From positions 1-64,000 of the forward strand of contig JAEWXC010000035.1 of NCBI GenBank assembly GCA_023396115.1: a stretch of 64,000 bases of DNA, in the 5' to 3' direction. The translations under genes and the position numbers were made by a program. The notes beneath the pieces were generated by a model, which saw only the letters and a list, made by a program, of their open reading frames with translations, was not told where the DNA came from and did no database searches. The DNA comes from Actinomycetes bacterium. Its GTDB lineage: Bacteria > Actinomycetota > Actinomycetes > Propionibacteriales > Nocardioidaceae. Below are positions 41,055 through 51,938 of this stretch, one piece after another (position 1 is the stretch's first letter; every line of letters begins with the position of its first letter).

Positions 41055-41726
41055 GTGAGCTCAGAAGGCAGGGAACCGGTCCGGGTGCTCGTGGTCGACG
41101 ACCAGGAGCTGTTCCGGCGGGGATTGACCATGCTGCTGGCGCTGGAACCCGAGATCGAGGTCGTCGGTGAGGCCAGTGACGGTGTGCACGGGACCGAGAT
41201 GGCCGCGGAGGCGGCACCCGACGTGGTGCTGCTCGACGTCCGGATGCCCAAGCGGTCCGGGATCGAGGCGTGCCGGGCGATCAAGGAGGCCGTGCCCAGC
41301 GCCAAGATCATCATGCTCACCGTCTCCGACGAGGAGGGTGACCTCTACGAGGCCGTGAAGAACGGCGCCTCGGGGTACCTGCTCAAGGACTCCTCGATCG
41401 AGGAGGTCGCCCAGGCCGTCCGGGTGGTGGCCGACGGGCAGTCGCTGATCAGCCCGTCGATGGCGGTCAAGCTGATCGACGAGTTCAAGCAGATGTCGCG
41501 GCCCGAGCGGGAGCAGCCCAATGCGCTGCGCCTGACCGCCCGCGAGCTGGAGGTGCTCCGGCTGGTCTCGCGCAGCATGAACAACCGCGAGATCGCCAAG
41601 GAGCTGTTCATCTCCGAGAACACGGTGAAGAACCACGTCCGCAACATCCTGGAGAAGCTGCAGCTGCACTCGCGCATGGAGGCGGTCATGTACGCCGTGC
41701 GCGAGAACCTGCTCGAGATGCCCTGA
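41055..41726 (+). CDS. Orphan NarL/LuxR-family response regulator
   Basis: A 223-residue regulator: receiver domain (acidic pair VVDDQELF, phospho-acceptor Asp61 in LLDVRMPKRSG, Lys in YLLKDSS) and a C-terminal LuxR-type helix-turn-helix (LTARELEVLRLVSRSMNNREIAKELFISENTVKNHVRNIL). No histidine kinase is adjacent. The gene lies between hpf and secA in many actinobacteria. The GTG at 41055 starts directly at the protein's natural N-terminus; no strong ribosome site is seen, so it may be leaderless. Confidence 0.9.
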   Translation: MSSEGREPVRVLVVDDQELFRRGLTMLLALEPEIEVVGEASDGVHGTEMAAEAAPDVVLLDVRMPKRSGIEACRAIKEAVPSAKIIMLTVSDEEGDLYEAVKNGASGYLLKDSSIEEVAQAVRVVADGQSLISPSMAVKLIDEFKQMSRPEREQPNALRLTARELEVLRLVSRSMNNREIAKELFISENTVKNHVRNILEKLQLHSRMEAVMYAVRENLLEMP

Positions 41727-41765
41727 CCGGCTCCCGACCGCCGCGCCGCTGTCGGCGCGGGTGGC

Positions 41766-41771
41766 TAGGTT
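41766..41771 (+). promoter_or_regulatory. -10 box TAGGTT (YcaQ-like gene)
   Basis: Ends 7 bp before ATG 41779; leaderless start predicted and used to choose the start. Confidence 0.5.
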
Positions 41772-41778
41772 GTCGGCC

Positions 41779-43008
41779 ATGGCTCGCGCACACGACCTGA
41801 CCCGGTCCCAGGCCAGGCGCATCGCCCTGGCCGCGCAGGGGTTCGCCGACACCCCGCACAGCACCCCCACGATGCGGACCTTCGACCGGACGCTGCGGCG
41901 GACCGGCGTGCTGCAGGTCGACTCGGTCAACGTGCTCGCCCGGGCCCACCTGATGCCGCTGTACTCCCGGATGGGTCCCTACGACACCGACCTGCTGCGC
42001 CGTGCCTCCGAGCAGGGGCCGCGGCGTGCGGTGGAGTACTGGGCGCACGTCCAGGCGTTAATGCCGGTGGACCTGTGGCCCGCGATGGCGTTCCGCCGCG
42101 CCCAGTACGCCCACTCCGGTGCGGACTGGGGGATCGAGCCGGGCTCGGACCTGGACGCCCGGGTGCTGGCCGCGGTAGCCGAGCGGGGGCCGGTCACCGC
42201 GCGTGCGCTGGAGGAGGAGTTCGCCACCGGGCCGCGGACCAAGGAGCACTGGGGCTGGAACTGGTCGCTGGCCCGCCGCGCCCTCGACTGGCTCTACCGC
42301 ACCGGGCAGGTCGCCGTGGCCGGGCGCAACGGTGCCTTCGAGGTGCTCTACGACGTCACCGAACGGGTCCTGCCCGCCGAGGTGCTGGCACGGCCGGCCC
42401 TCGACACCGCCGAGGCCGGCCGGGAGCTGGTGCGCCGGGCCGCCCGCAGCCACGGGATCGCCACCGAGGCCTGCCTGGCCGACTACTACCGGATCCGTCG
42501 TAGCCCCGGCGCGGAGGTGCCCGACGCCCGGACCGCGGTGGCCGAGCTGGTCGAGGCCGGTGAGCTGGAGCCGGTGCGCGTCCAGGGCTGGGACAAGCCC
42601 GCCTACCGCCACCACGAGGCCCGGCTGCCGCGCCGGATCCCCGGCCGCACCCTGCTCAGCCCGTTCGACCCGGTGGTGTGGGAACGGGACCGGACCGAGG
42701 CCCTCTTCGACTTCCACTACCGGATCGAGATCTACACCCCCGCCGCCCAACGGCGCTTCGGGTACTACGTGCTGCCGTTCCTGCTCGGCGAGGAGCTGGT
42801 CGCCCGCGTCGACCTCAAGGCCGACCGCAGGACCGGGCGCCTGCTGGTGCAGGGAGCGTTCGCCGAGCCGGGGGCGCCGAGCGGGACCGGCGCCGAGCTG
42901 GCCGCCGAACTGCGCCGTCTCGCCGGCTGGCTCGACGTGCCCGACGTCGTGGTGCAACCGCACGGCGACCTGGCCCCGGCGCTCTCGGTCGAGGTCGCCC
43001 GCGGCTGA
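41779..43008 (+). CDS. YcaQ/AlkZ-like winged-helix DNA glycosylase
   Basis: A 409-residue protein of the HTH_42 family. Near residues 40-55 it has VLQVDSVNVLARAH, where the Gln-x-Asp triad matches the catalytic QxD of YcaQ, an enzyme that removes bases joined by interstrand crosslinks. EYWAHVQALMPVDLWP, LLSPFDPVVWERDR, LFDFHYRIEIYTP and YYVLPFLLGEELVARVDLKADR are further family blocks. Family placement is firm, substrate is inferred. No secondary-metabolite genes are near that would imply self-resistance. Confidence 0.8.
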   Translation: MARAHDLTRSQARRIALAAQGFADTPHSTPTMRTFDRTLRRTGVLQVDSVNVLARAHLMPLYSRMGPYDTDLLRRASEQGPRRAVEYWAHVQALMPVDLWPAMAFRRAQYAHSGADWGIEPGSDLDARVLAAVAERGPVTARALEEEFATGPRTKEHWGWNWSLARRALDWLYRTGQVAVAGRNGAFEVLYDVTERVLPAEVLARPALDTAEAGRELVRRAARSHGIATEACLADYYRIRRSPGAEVPDARTAVAELVEAGELEPVRVQGWDKPAYRHHEARLPRRIPGRTLLSPFDPVVWERDRTEALFDFHYRIEIYTPAAQRRFGYYVLPFLLGEELVARVDLKADRRTGRLLVQGAFAEPGAPSGTGAELAAELRRLAGWLDVPDVVVQPHGDLAPALSVEVARG

Positions 43009-43012
43009 GCCC

Positions 43013-43135
43013 GCATCCACCGATCCCCCGCTGCTGCGCGACACCAGCTGAGCACATTGGCTGCGTTGGCCCAGCTCAACGGGCAACCAGCACGCCGTCG
43101 CAGCGCGGCTGACCGGTGGATCCAGGCTGAGCCGG
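43013..43135. repeat. Intergenic dispersed repeat, copy B
   Basis: Starts 5 bp after the YcaQ-like stop. Block 1 (43030-43096) matches 5525-5590; block 2 (43112-43134) matches 5645-5666. The ends are inverted: CATCCACCGATC at 43014 against ACCGGTGGATCC at 43112-43123. It has no coding capacity and resembles a MITE- or REP-like element. Confidence 0.65.
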
Positions 43136-43146
43136 ACGGCGCCGGA

Positions 43147-43899
43147 TCAGATCCGGGCGCCGCCGTCGATGACGAACTCGGCGCCGGTGAGCAGCGCGGC
43201 GTCCGGGGAGGCGGCGAACGCGATCGCGGCGGCCATCTGCTCGGGCTTGCCCAGCGACAGTGCCGGGAAGACCCGGCCCAGGTAGCTCAGGTCCAGGTCG
43301 CCCGAGAGGTCCACGTTCTGGGTCAGCGGGGTGTCGACGGTGCCGGGGGAGAGTGGGACCACCCGGATCCCGCGGCCCACGACCTCGGCGGCCAGGCTGC
43401 GGGAGAACCCGACCACGGCGCCCTTCGAGGCCGAGTAGGCGGTCATGTACGGGGTGCCCTGACCGGCCGAGCTGGAGGCGACGTTGACGATCACGCCGAC
43501 CCGGTCGGGCAGGTGCCGCAGCGCCTCGCGGCAGAACAGGGCGGTGCCGACCAGGTTGACGGCGAACAGCTGCTGCAGGTCGGCCACGGTGAGGGTGTCG
43601 ATCGGGGTGGTGCGGTGCATGCCGGCCACGTTCACCAGCACCTGGAGCCCGCCGAGCTCCTCGACCGCGGCGGCCACGGCGTCGACCACCTGGGTCTCGT
43701 CGGTGACGTCGACGGTGCGGTGCGTGAAGGCGCCGGGGGAGTCCGCGGGCACCAGGTCGGCGGTGCCGGCCAGGCCCTCGGCGTCCCGGTCCACACCGAG
43801 CACGCGGGCGCCCTCGGAGACCAGACGCAGGGCGGTGGCGCGGCCGATGCCGGAGCCGGCACCGGTGAGCAGGACCGAGGTGTTCTCGAAACGCAGCAT
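43147..43899 (-). CDS. SDR family oxidoreductase
   Basis: A 250-residue classical short-chain dehydrogenase. NAD(P) motif TGAGSGIGRA, NVAG at about residue 90, catalytic Ser in NVASSSAGQGT, YSASK with catalytic Tyr/Lys and the VVPLSPGTVDTPL loop are all intact; Asp in GVDRDAEG after beta-2 favours NAD(H). Substrate unknown. ATG 43899 lies 7 bp after a leftward TAGCCT box. It is divergent from a second SDR. Confidence 0.9.
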   Translation of the reverse strand: MLRFENTSVLLTGAGSGIGRATALRLVSEGARVLGVDRDAEGLAGTADLVPADSPGAFTHRTVDVTDETQVVDAVAAAVEELGGLQVLVNVAGMHRTTPIDTLTVADLQQLFAVNLVGTALFCREALRHLPDRVGVIVNVASSSAGQGTPYMTAYSASKGAVVGFSRSLAAEVVGRGIRVVPLSPGTVDTPLTQNVDLSGDLDLSYLGRVFPALSLGKPEQMAAAIAFAASPDAALLTGAEFVIDGGARI

Positions 43900-43906
43900 G
43901 GGTCCA

Positions 43907-43912
43907 AGGCTA
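43907..43912 (-). promoter_or_regulatory. -10 box TAGCCT (SDR)
   Basis: Read leftward, it ends 7 bp before ATG 43899; leaderless start predicted. Confidence 0.5.
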
Positions 43913-44061
43913 GGCAGACCTGAGGCGTCGTCGGTTCTGCTCCCGGTGACTGAGAGGGAACGGGGGACCGGCGTCGGCCGGGGCAAGGATGTGTGACCGG
44001 GAGCACGGTGGACGACCCGCCGCAGCGCATGCCCGACGACCCCCCTCAGGAGGAGCGCCAG

Positions 44062-44835
44062 ATGGCTGACGTGAACGACGACCTGTGTGGCCAGGTGGCC
44101 ATCGTCACCGGTGCCGGTCAGGGGGTGGGTCAGGGCATCGCGCTGGCCCTGGCCTCCGAGGGCGTCCAGGTCGCGGTGGTCGGGCGGACCCTGGCCAAGC
44201 TCACCGACACCTGCGAGCAGCTGCGGGCGCGCGGGGTGCGGGCCGAGGCCTACGAGGCCGACGTGCTCGACACCGAGTCGATCCCGGCGCTGGTGGACCG
44301 GATCGCCGCCGACTTCGGACGGCTCGACATCCTGGTGAACAACGCCTACTCGGGGAACCTGGGCCCGCTGCTGTCGATGAGCGTGAAGAACTACACCAAG
44401 GGCTTCGTCTCGGGCCCGTTCGCGGCGTTCGCGTTCATGACCGCCGCCCACCCGCACCTCAAGGCCGCCGGTGGTGGCTCGATCATCAACCTCGTCACCT
44501 CGGCGATGGTGCGCTGGGACCTGACCAACTACGGCGCCTACGCCTCGGCCAAGGCGGCGCTGCGGTCGCTGACCCGGGCCGCGGCCGTGGAGTGGGCGAC
44601 CGACGGCATCCGGGCCAACGCCATCGCCCCGCACGCCCTCTCGCCCGGTCTGAAGTGGTGGACGGAGAACAACCCCGAGGAGGCCGAGGAGTTCATCGCC
44701 GCGATCCCGATGAAGCGGATCGGCGAGTGCGAGGACGACATCGGCCGGGCCGTGGTCGCTCTGGTCGGCAAGGACATGCGCTACCTGACCGGCGCCACCA
44801 TCCCGCTGGACGGCGGCCAGGCCCACTTCGGCTGA
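44062..44835 (+). CDS. SDR family oxidoreductase
   Basis: A 257-residue short-chain dehydrogenase with TGAGQGVGQGIA, NNAYSGNLGPLL, catalytic Ser in NLVTSAM, YGAYASAKAAL with Tyr/Lys, and ANAIAPHALSPGLKWW. Arg in VVGRTLAK after beta-2 suggests NADP(H). AGGAGG at 44048-44053 sits 8 bp before ATG 44062, so this start is preferred over an upstream in-frame GTG. Substrate unknown; the following DUF1214 gene may be a partner. A repeat region follows. Confidence 0.88.
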   Translation: MADVNDDLCGQVAIVTGAGQGVGQGIALALASEGVQVAVVGRTLAKLTDTCEQLRARGVRAEAYEADVLDTESIPALVDRIAADFGRLDILVNNAYSGNLGPLLSMSVKNYTKGFVSGPFAAFAFMTAAHPHLKAAGGGSIINLVTSAMVRWDLTNYGAYASAKAALRSLTRAAAVEWATDGIRANAIAPHALSPGLKWWTENNPEEAEEFIAAIPMKRIGECEDDIGRAVVALVGKDMRYLTGATIPLDGGQAHFG

Positions 44836-44845
44836 CCGCCCACCC

Positions 44846-44985
44846 CGGCGCAACGCCGACCTCCCCCCTTGTGCGACGCCGACCGGGCACATCCGCGACG
44901 CCGACCGAGCAGTTGTGCGGATCCGGGCTCACGCAAGGGGGGAGGTCGCGTGAAAGTGCCCGGTCGGCGAGCAAGCCGAACCCCA
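44846..44985. repeat. CCGACCGGGCA modules with internal inverted repeat
   Basis: Holds modules like those at 28398-28570: about 44849-44874, 44875-44896 and 44897-44919 in one direction, then an inverted copy at about 44931-44974. GACCTCCCCCCTT (44858-44870) and AAGGGGGGAGGTC (44935-44947) are perfect inverted repeats. The segment 44854-44896 matches 28490-28530. No gene is seen here. Confidence 0.75.
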
Positions 44986-45013
44986 GCCGCCCCGCCAGAC
45001 CTCCAGAGCAGAC

Positions 45014-45058
45014 CTACCTCCAGCGCAGACCCCAGCGCAGTCCCCAGCGCAGACCCCC
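45014..45058. repeat. 12-13-bp tandem repeat
   Basis: Three to four imperfect copies of CCCCAGCGCAGA just before the DUF1214 gene. Confidence 0.6.
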
Positions 45059-45075
45059 AGACCTGAGGACCACCC

Positions 45076-46401
45076 GTGGACCAGCAGCCCGACACCCCTG
45101 ACGCGACCGACGACGTGACCACCGCCCCCGGTGAGGCCAACGCCGCCCCCGGTGAGGCCAACGCGGCCCTCGACGCGGCCTGGGACCGCTTCGTGGCCCA
45201 TGTCGCCGACTCCGCGAACGTGATCCGGGAGGACCCCCGCGCCGAGGACCCGCAGATCCGGGCGCAGGGCTACAAGTACCTGGTCAACCTCACCAACGCG
45301 GCCCTGGAGCAGCAGGTCTTCTCCGCCGACACCCGGTTCCCCGAGCACGGGCACCTGCAGGACTCCACGAAGCGGTACGCCACCGAGTCGCCCGACTGCC
45401 TCTTCGGGGTCTCCTCGGTGGACCCGCAGGGCACCTACGTCATCCGGGCCACCGGCGGCAATCCGCACTACACCGGCCTGACCCTGTACCGCGACATGGA
45501 CATGTACGGCGCCGTCCAGGGCGCCCCGCCGGAGAACTACCGGCAGATCTTCGCGGCCGCCACCGGGTCCACTCTCGGTGCCCTGGCCCACCCCGGCGGT
45601 CTGACGATCGACGCCGACGGTGGCTGGGAGGTGCTCGTGGCCGCGACCCGGCCCGAGGACTGGGACGGCGACTTCCTTCCCCTGTCGGCCGACGTCAACC
45701 ACGTCATCACCCGGCAGTACTTCTACGACTGGGAGCGCGAGCAGGCCCACCACGTCAGCATCGAACGGCTCGACGGCCCGGCCGGCGGCCCGGTCGACAC
45801 CCCCGACCACGTCACCGAGCGGCTGGTCGGCGCCGGCGAGCAGGTCGAGGGGATGGCCCTTTTCTGGCGGCTGCTCTACAACATCAAGGCCAAGGCCAAG
45901 TACAACGTGCTGGTCACCGAGCCCGCCCTGGCCGAGAACTACGCCGGTGGCAGCGGCGGCCTGATCGCCTACGGCGGCGGCTTCCTGGAGATCCAGCAGG
46001 ACGAGGCCGCGATCGTCGAGTTCACCCCGCCGGAGTGCCACTTCTGGAACTTCCACCTCGGCGACCTCTGGTCGCAGTCGCTGGACTACACCTGGCGCCA
46101 GACCCACCTCAACGGCCACCAGGCCACGCTCGACGACGAGGGTGTCTTCCGGGGCGTGGTCAGCCACGTCGACCCCGGCGTCGCCAACTGGTTCGACACC
46201 GCCGGCAACACCCGGGTGCACGTCACCTACCGCTGGTGGCTGATGCCGCACGACCAGGACGTCCAGCCCACGGTGCGGATCGTCAAGCTCGCCGACCTGG
46301 ACGCCGAGCTGCACCCCTCCACCCCGCGGACCACCCCGGCCGCCCGGGCCGAGGCGCTGCGCGTGCGCCGCGACGCGGTGCTGCGCCGCTACCAGCGCTG
46401 A
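45076..46401 (+). CDS. DUF1214-type protein
   Basis: A 441-residue protein with the DUF1214 region in its C-terminal half (YNVLVTEPALAENYAGGSGGLIAYGGGFLEIQQDEAAIVEF, then FWNFHLGDLWSQSLDYTWRQTHLNGHQA and HVTYRWWLMPHDQD). No signal peptide. The family is common near oxidoreductases and its activity is unknown; the many Trp, Tyr and His residues suggest a binding pocket. Near the N-terminus a 21-bp direct duplication encodes PGEANAA twice. GTG start with GAGGA upstream. It follows an SDR of the same direction across a repeat. Confidence 0.75.
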   Translation: MDQQPDTPDATDDVTTAPGEANAAPGEANAALDAAWDRFVAHVADSANVIREDPRAEDPQIRAQGYKYLVNLTNAALEQQVFSADTRFPEHGHLQDSTKRYATESPDCLFGVSSVDPQGTYVIRATGGNPHYTGLTLYRDMDMYGAVQGAPPENYRQIFAAATGSTLGALAHPGGLTIDADGGWEVLVAATRPEDWDGDFLPLSADVNHVITRQYFYDWEREQAHHVSIERLDGPAGGPVDTPDHVTERLVGAGEQVEGMALFWRLLYNIKAKAKYNVLVTEPALAENYAGGSGGLIAYGGGFLEIQQDEAAIVEFTPPECHFWNFHLGDLWSQSLDYTWRQTHLNGHQATLDDEGVFRGVVSHVDPGVANWFDTAGNTRVHVTYRWWLMPHDQDVQPTVRIVKLADLDAELHPSTPRTTPAARAEALRVRRDAVLRRYQR

Positions 46402-46512
46402 CCGTCCCTCGACCACGCGCCGGCCGGACCGGCCGGGGTCGGGGGACCGGCGCCACCCACGCCCGCCCGCCCCGGTTCCCGGCGTCGATGGGGCGCGTTG
46501 TGTGGCGGCGGT

Positions 46513-46518
46513 TACCAT
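46513..46518 (+). promoter_or_regulatory. -10 box TACCAT (secA)
   Basis: Would start transcription near 46525 and leave about 57 nt of leader with AAGGAG at 46568-46573. Confidence 0.45.
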
Positions 46519-46581
46519 GGCCCACGGCCCTGCCGCTGCCGTGCGAGGGGGCCGGACCGACCACATCAAGGAGTGCGGCAC

Positions 46582-49395
<2,814 letters not shown>

Positions 49396-49420
49396 CGCTC
49401 CGCCCACCCGGGCACCCGCA

Positions 49421-49458
49421 CGACGGGCCCGGCCTCCGCACGGAGGCCGGGCCCGTCG
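49421..49458. terminator. Bidirectional terminator after secA
   Basis: A perfect 18-bp stem (49421-49438 with 49441-49458) with a 2-base centre between convergent secA and the Rv3235-like gene. Confidence 0.8.
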
Positions 49459-49498
49459 GCGTTCCGGGGAGGCCGGCCCGAACTGATCGGAGCGTCGC

Positions 49499-50050
49499 TC
49501 AGGCGAACTGCAGCGCCACGCACAGCCAACGCCCGCCCCGGCACTCGTAGCGGGCGGCGAGGGCACGCGAACGTTCGCCGTAGCGGACGTGGGCACTGGC
49601 CTCGAACGCGTCGGGGCGGACCACGCTGATCCGCACCCCCAGCAGGTGCGGCCGGACGGCGCCGGGGCCGCGACCCTCCCCGGGGCGGTGCGCGCCGGCA
49701 CGGGCGACCAGCAGTGCGCGCCGGGCCAGGTCCTGGTGGACGGTGGGCAGGCACCACCGTTGCAGCTGCGCGACCGGCCGGTCACCCTGGACGATCTCGA
49801 CGACGGCCTGCAGGTGTCGGGCGGCCCACCCGTGCAGGTGCTGCCGCATCGCCTCCGGCACGCTGACCAGGTCGCTGCCCGGACGACCGGGGGCCACCTC
49901 GGGGGTGGGCGGGTCGAGCAGTGGCTGGTGGTCCAGGGCCAGGCTGCCCTGGACCAGCACCTGCGGGACGCTGGGCACCCGGCGCAGCCGGTCGGCGTGA
50001 CCGCGGGCGGGCAGCGTGCGCACCTGGGCGCCGGCGTTCCGGCTGCTCAT
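49499..50050 (-). CDS. Rv3235-like family protein
   Basis: A 183-residue protein with a disordered N-terminal half and a C-terminal domain (AVVEIVQGDRPVAQLQRWCLPTVHQDLARRALL, then VRISVVRPDAFEASAHVRYGERSRALAARYECRGGRWLCVALQFA) typical of the actinobacterial Rv3235 family near secA. Function unknown. ATG 50050 overlaps the stop of the LysM gene (ATGA), so the two are coupled; LysM proteins often accompany this family. Confidence 0.7.
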   Translation of the reverse strand: MSSRNAGAQVRTLPARGHADRLRRVPSVPQVLVQGSLALDHQPLLDPPTPEVAPGRPGSDLVSVPEAMRQHLHGWAARHLQAVVEIVQGDRPVAQLQRWCLPTVHQDLARRALLVARAGAHRPGEGRGPGAVRPHLLGVRISVVRPDAFEASAHVRYGERSRALAARYECRGGRWLCVALQFA

Positions 50051-50853
50051 CGCGGGCTCCGGGGCAGGCGGAGTAGGTCCCCGGCATGGACCAGGTCCGG
50101 GTCCGGGGCCAGGGTCTCGGCGTTCAGGCGCAGCACCCGGCGCCAGTGCCGGGCCACCTCGGCGCGGGAGGCCCCCGGACCCAGGTCCGCCCGGGCCACG
50201 CGCCACACCGAGTCCCCGGGACGCAGGGTCACCGTCCGACCGGGAGCCACCCGGCGCAGCGTCGTGAGTGCCCGGGGCCGGCTCCCCGGGGTCGGCCCAG
50301 CGGTGCTCGGTCGCGTCCGCACCTCGCGCCGGTCGACGACCGGCGCCACCGGCAGCGGCAGCCCGTCCAGGTCCACGCCCGCGGTCTCGGTGGTGACGGT
50401 GGACTGCTGCACCCCCGGCGCAGCGACGGCGGGGGAGAGGGTGCCCACGGCCAGCGCGCCACAGGCAGCCAGGGTCCACCCGCGGACCCCGCGGCGTCCC
50501 GGGACCGGGCGACCGCCGGCCATCGCCAACGCGTCGAGCGCCCCGAGTGAGACGGCCACCCCCAGGCGGGCCAGGACCGGTAGGGCGATCGTCGCGCACA
50601 CGGCCACGACCACCTCGGCCGGAGCCGTCGGCGCCGTCGGCGCCGGACCGCTCGGGTCGGTGTGCAGCGCGGCACGGAGCACGGCGGGCAGGGTCCGGGC
50701 CGCGGGCAGCAGCAGTGCACCGGTGGCCGTGAGCACCCCGGTCAGCAGCACCCACAGCAGCAGCGCCCGGGTCCGCACCAGCCGGGCGGCCGTCCGCGGG
50801 GGAGCCGGGAGAGCGGGGTGGAGCGGTGGAGGGATCTGTCGCGCCCGAGTCAT
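50047..50853 (-). CDS. Membrane-anchored LysM-domain protein
   Basis: A 268-residue protein with two or three membrane segments (about residues 28-52, 82-108 and 124-145), a Pro/Arg linker, and a C-terminal LysM domain (about 210-265, VTLRPGDSVWRVARADLGPG then LNAETLAPDPDLVHAGDLLRLP) that binds peptidoglycan GlcNAc chains. It is probably a wall-associated protein of unknown role. ATG 50853 has an AAAGGA ribosome site 5 bp upstream. The region before it holds phased direct repeats. Confidence 0.85.
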   Translation of the reverse strand: MTRARQIPPPLHPALPAPPRTAARLVRTRALLLWVLLTGVLTATGALLLPAARTLPAVLRAALHTDPSGPAPTAPTAPAEVVVAVCATIALPVLARLGVAVSLGALDALAMAGGRPVPGRRGVRGWTLAACGALAVGTLSPAVAAPGVQQSTVTTETAGVDLDGLPLPVAPVVDRREVRTRPSTAGPTPGSRPRALTTLRRVAPGRTVTLRPGDSVWRVARADLGPGASRAEVARHWRRVLRLNAETLAPDPDLVHAGDLLRLPRSPR

Positions 50854-50865
50854 GGCGATCCTTTC

Positions 50866-50913
50866 GTTTGCTTCTGTTTGCCTAGTTCAACCTCGTTTTG
50901 ACTGCCCTGTCAA
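50866..50913. promoter_or_regulatory. AT-rich region with phased repeats and TTGAC/GTCAA palindrome
   Basis: GTTTGC at 50866 and 50876, GTTCAA at 50885 and GTTTTG at 50895 are spaced 9-10 bp, one helical turn. TTGACTGCCCTGTCAA (50898-50913) is a 5+5 inverted repeat. The region lies between the leftward LysM gene and the rightward gene at 51029 and probably holds their promoters and a regulator site. Confidence 0.45.
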
Positions 50914-51028
50914 CGGTTCATCCCCAGGTGCTGTTCATGCGTGGGGCAGTCTCGGCGCTGTCGAAGGACCCGTGCCGACCTCGGGGCGCCGGGGTTTGTC
51001 GGCGTCCACGCCGGGGGAGAGGTGCACC

Positions 51029-51589
51029 ATGCAGCCGGGGTCCGACGCAGGTCGTGAGGAGGAGCTCTTCCGCCTGCTCGAGGACCTCGAGTCGCGGGCC
51101 GGGGCCGAGTTCGCCGCCGAACGGGAGGCCGACCTGGCCGACCGGGTGCGCGCCGAGTACCGCGACGTGTCCCTGCTCTCCCGGTTGCGCGCCTGCGTGG
51201 GACGCGAGGTGAGCTGCCAGGTCACCGGTGTCGGCACCCTCGCCGGCCGGGTGAACGGCGTCGGGCCCGGTTGGTTCGAGGTCGACGCGGAGGCCCGCAC
51301 CTGGCTGGTATCCACCGCGGCGCTGAGCGTGCTGCGCGGGGCGTCGAGCCGCTCGGTGCCCGAGGAGGCGCTCCGCGTCACCGACCGCCTGGGGGTCGGG
51401 TCACGGTTGCGCCGGCTGGCCGACGCCGACGCCGACCTGCTGGTGCACCTGCGTGACGGCGCGTCGCTGCGGCTGCGCCTGCTGCGGGTCGGTGCCGACT
51501 TCGTCGAGGCGCGCGACGAGACCGGTCAGGACCTGCTGCTCGCGTGGTCCGCGGTCGCAGCGGTCCGGGCCGACCCGGCCGCAGGGTGA
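51029..51589 (+). CDS. Conserved actinobacterial hypothetical protein
   Basis: A 186-residue cytosolic protein I cannot name. Residues 5-50 form an acidic amphipathic helix (REEELFRLLEDLESRAGAEFAAEREADLADRVRAEYRDV); the rest is beta-rich with two similar halves (GREVSCQVTGVGTLAGRVNGVGPGWFEVD and VHLRDGASLRLRLLRVGADFVEARD) reminiscent of a duplicated Sm- or SH3-like barrel. GGAGAGG precedes ATG 51029. It stands alone between divergent LysM and convergent tatB genes. Confidence 0.75.
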   Translation: MQPGSDAGREEELFRLLEDLESRAGAEFAAEREADLADRVRAEYRDVSLLSRLRACVGREVSCQVTGVGTLAGRVNGVGPGWFEVDAEARTWLVSTAALSVLRGASSRSVPEEALRVTDRLGVGSRLRRLADADADLLVHLRDGASLRLRLLRVGADFVEARDETGQDLLLAWSAVAAVRADPAAG

Positions 51590-51608
51590 ACTGCGGCGCC
51601 GGTCCGGC

Positions 51609-51935
51609 TCAGGTTGCCTCGGGGTCGTAGGGAGGACGCTCACCGGTGGGCAGCCGGTCGGCCGAGGAGACCGCCGGAGCCTCGTCCTCATCCTCCATCG
51701 CCTCCAAGATGTGCTTGCGCACCATCGCCCGGGGGTCCAGGTCGCGCAGCTCCAGGTCGGCGTACTCCGGGCCGAGTTCGGTGCGCAGGTCGTCGCGGGC
51801 GTTGTTGGCCAGGTTGCGGACCTGCCGCAGGATCCGGCCGGCCTGCTTGGCCAGGTCGGGGAGCTTGTCCGGGCCCACGACGACCAGGGCCACCACGAGG
51901 ATGACCGCGATCTCGCCCAGCCCGACCCCGAACAC
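51609..51935 (-). CDS. tatB: Twin-arginine translocase subunit TatB
   Basis: A 108-residue protein: one N-terminal membrane helix (FGVGLGEIAVILVVALVVVGPDKLPDLAKQAGRIL) with the TatA/B hinge Gly-Pro and following amphipathic helix, then an acidic tail. The conserved Glu8 and GPDKLP context favour TatB over TatA. It forms the substrate receptor with TatC; a Tat substrate (the DyP at 2402) is in this window. GTG start 3 bp after the mrp stop. Confidence 0.85.
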   Translation of the reverse strand: MFGVGLGEIAVILVVALVVVGPDKLPDLAKQAGRILRQVRNLANNARDDLRTELGPEYADLELRDLDPRAMVRKHILEAMEDEDEAPAVSSADRLPTGERPPYDPEAT

Positions 51936-51938
51936 GGG

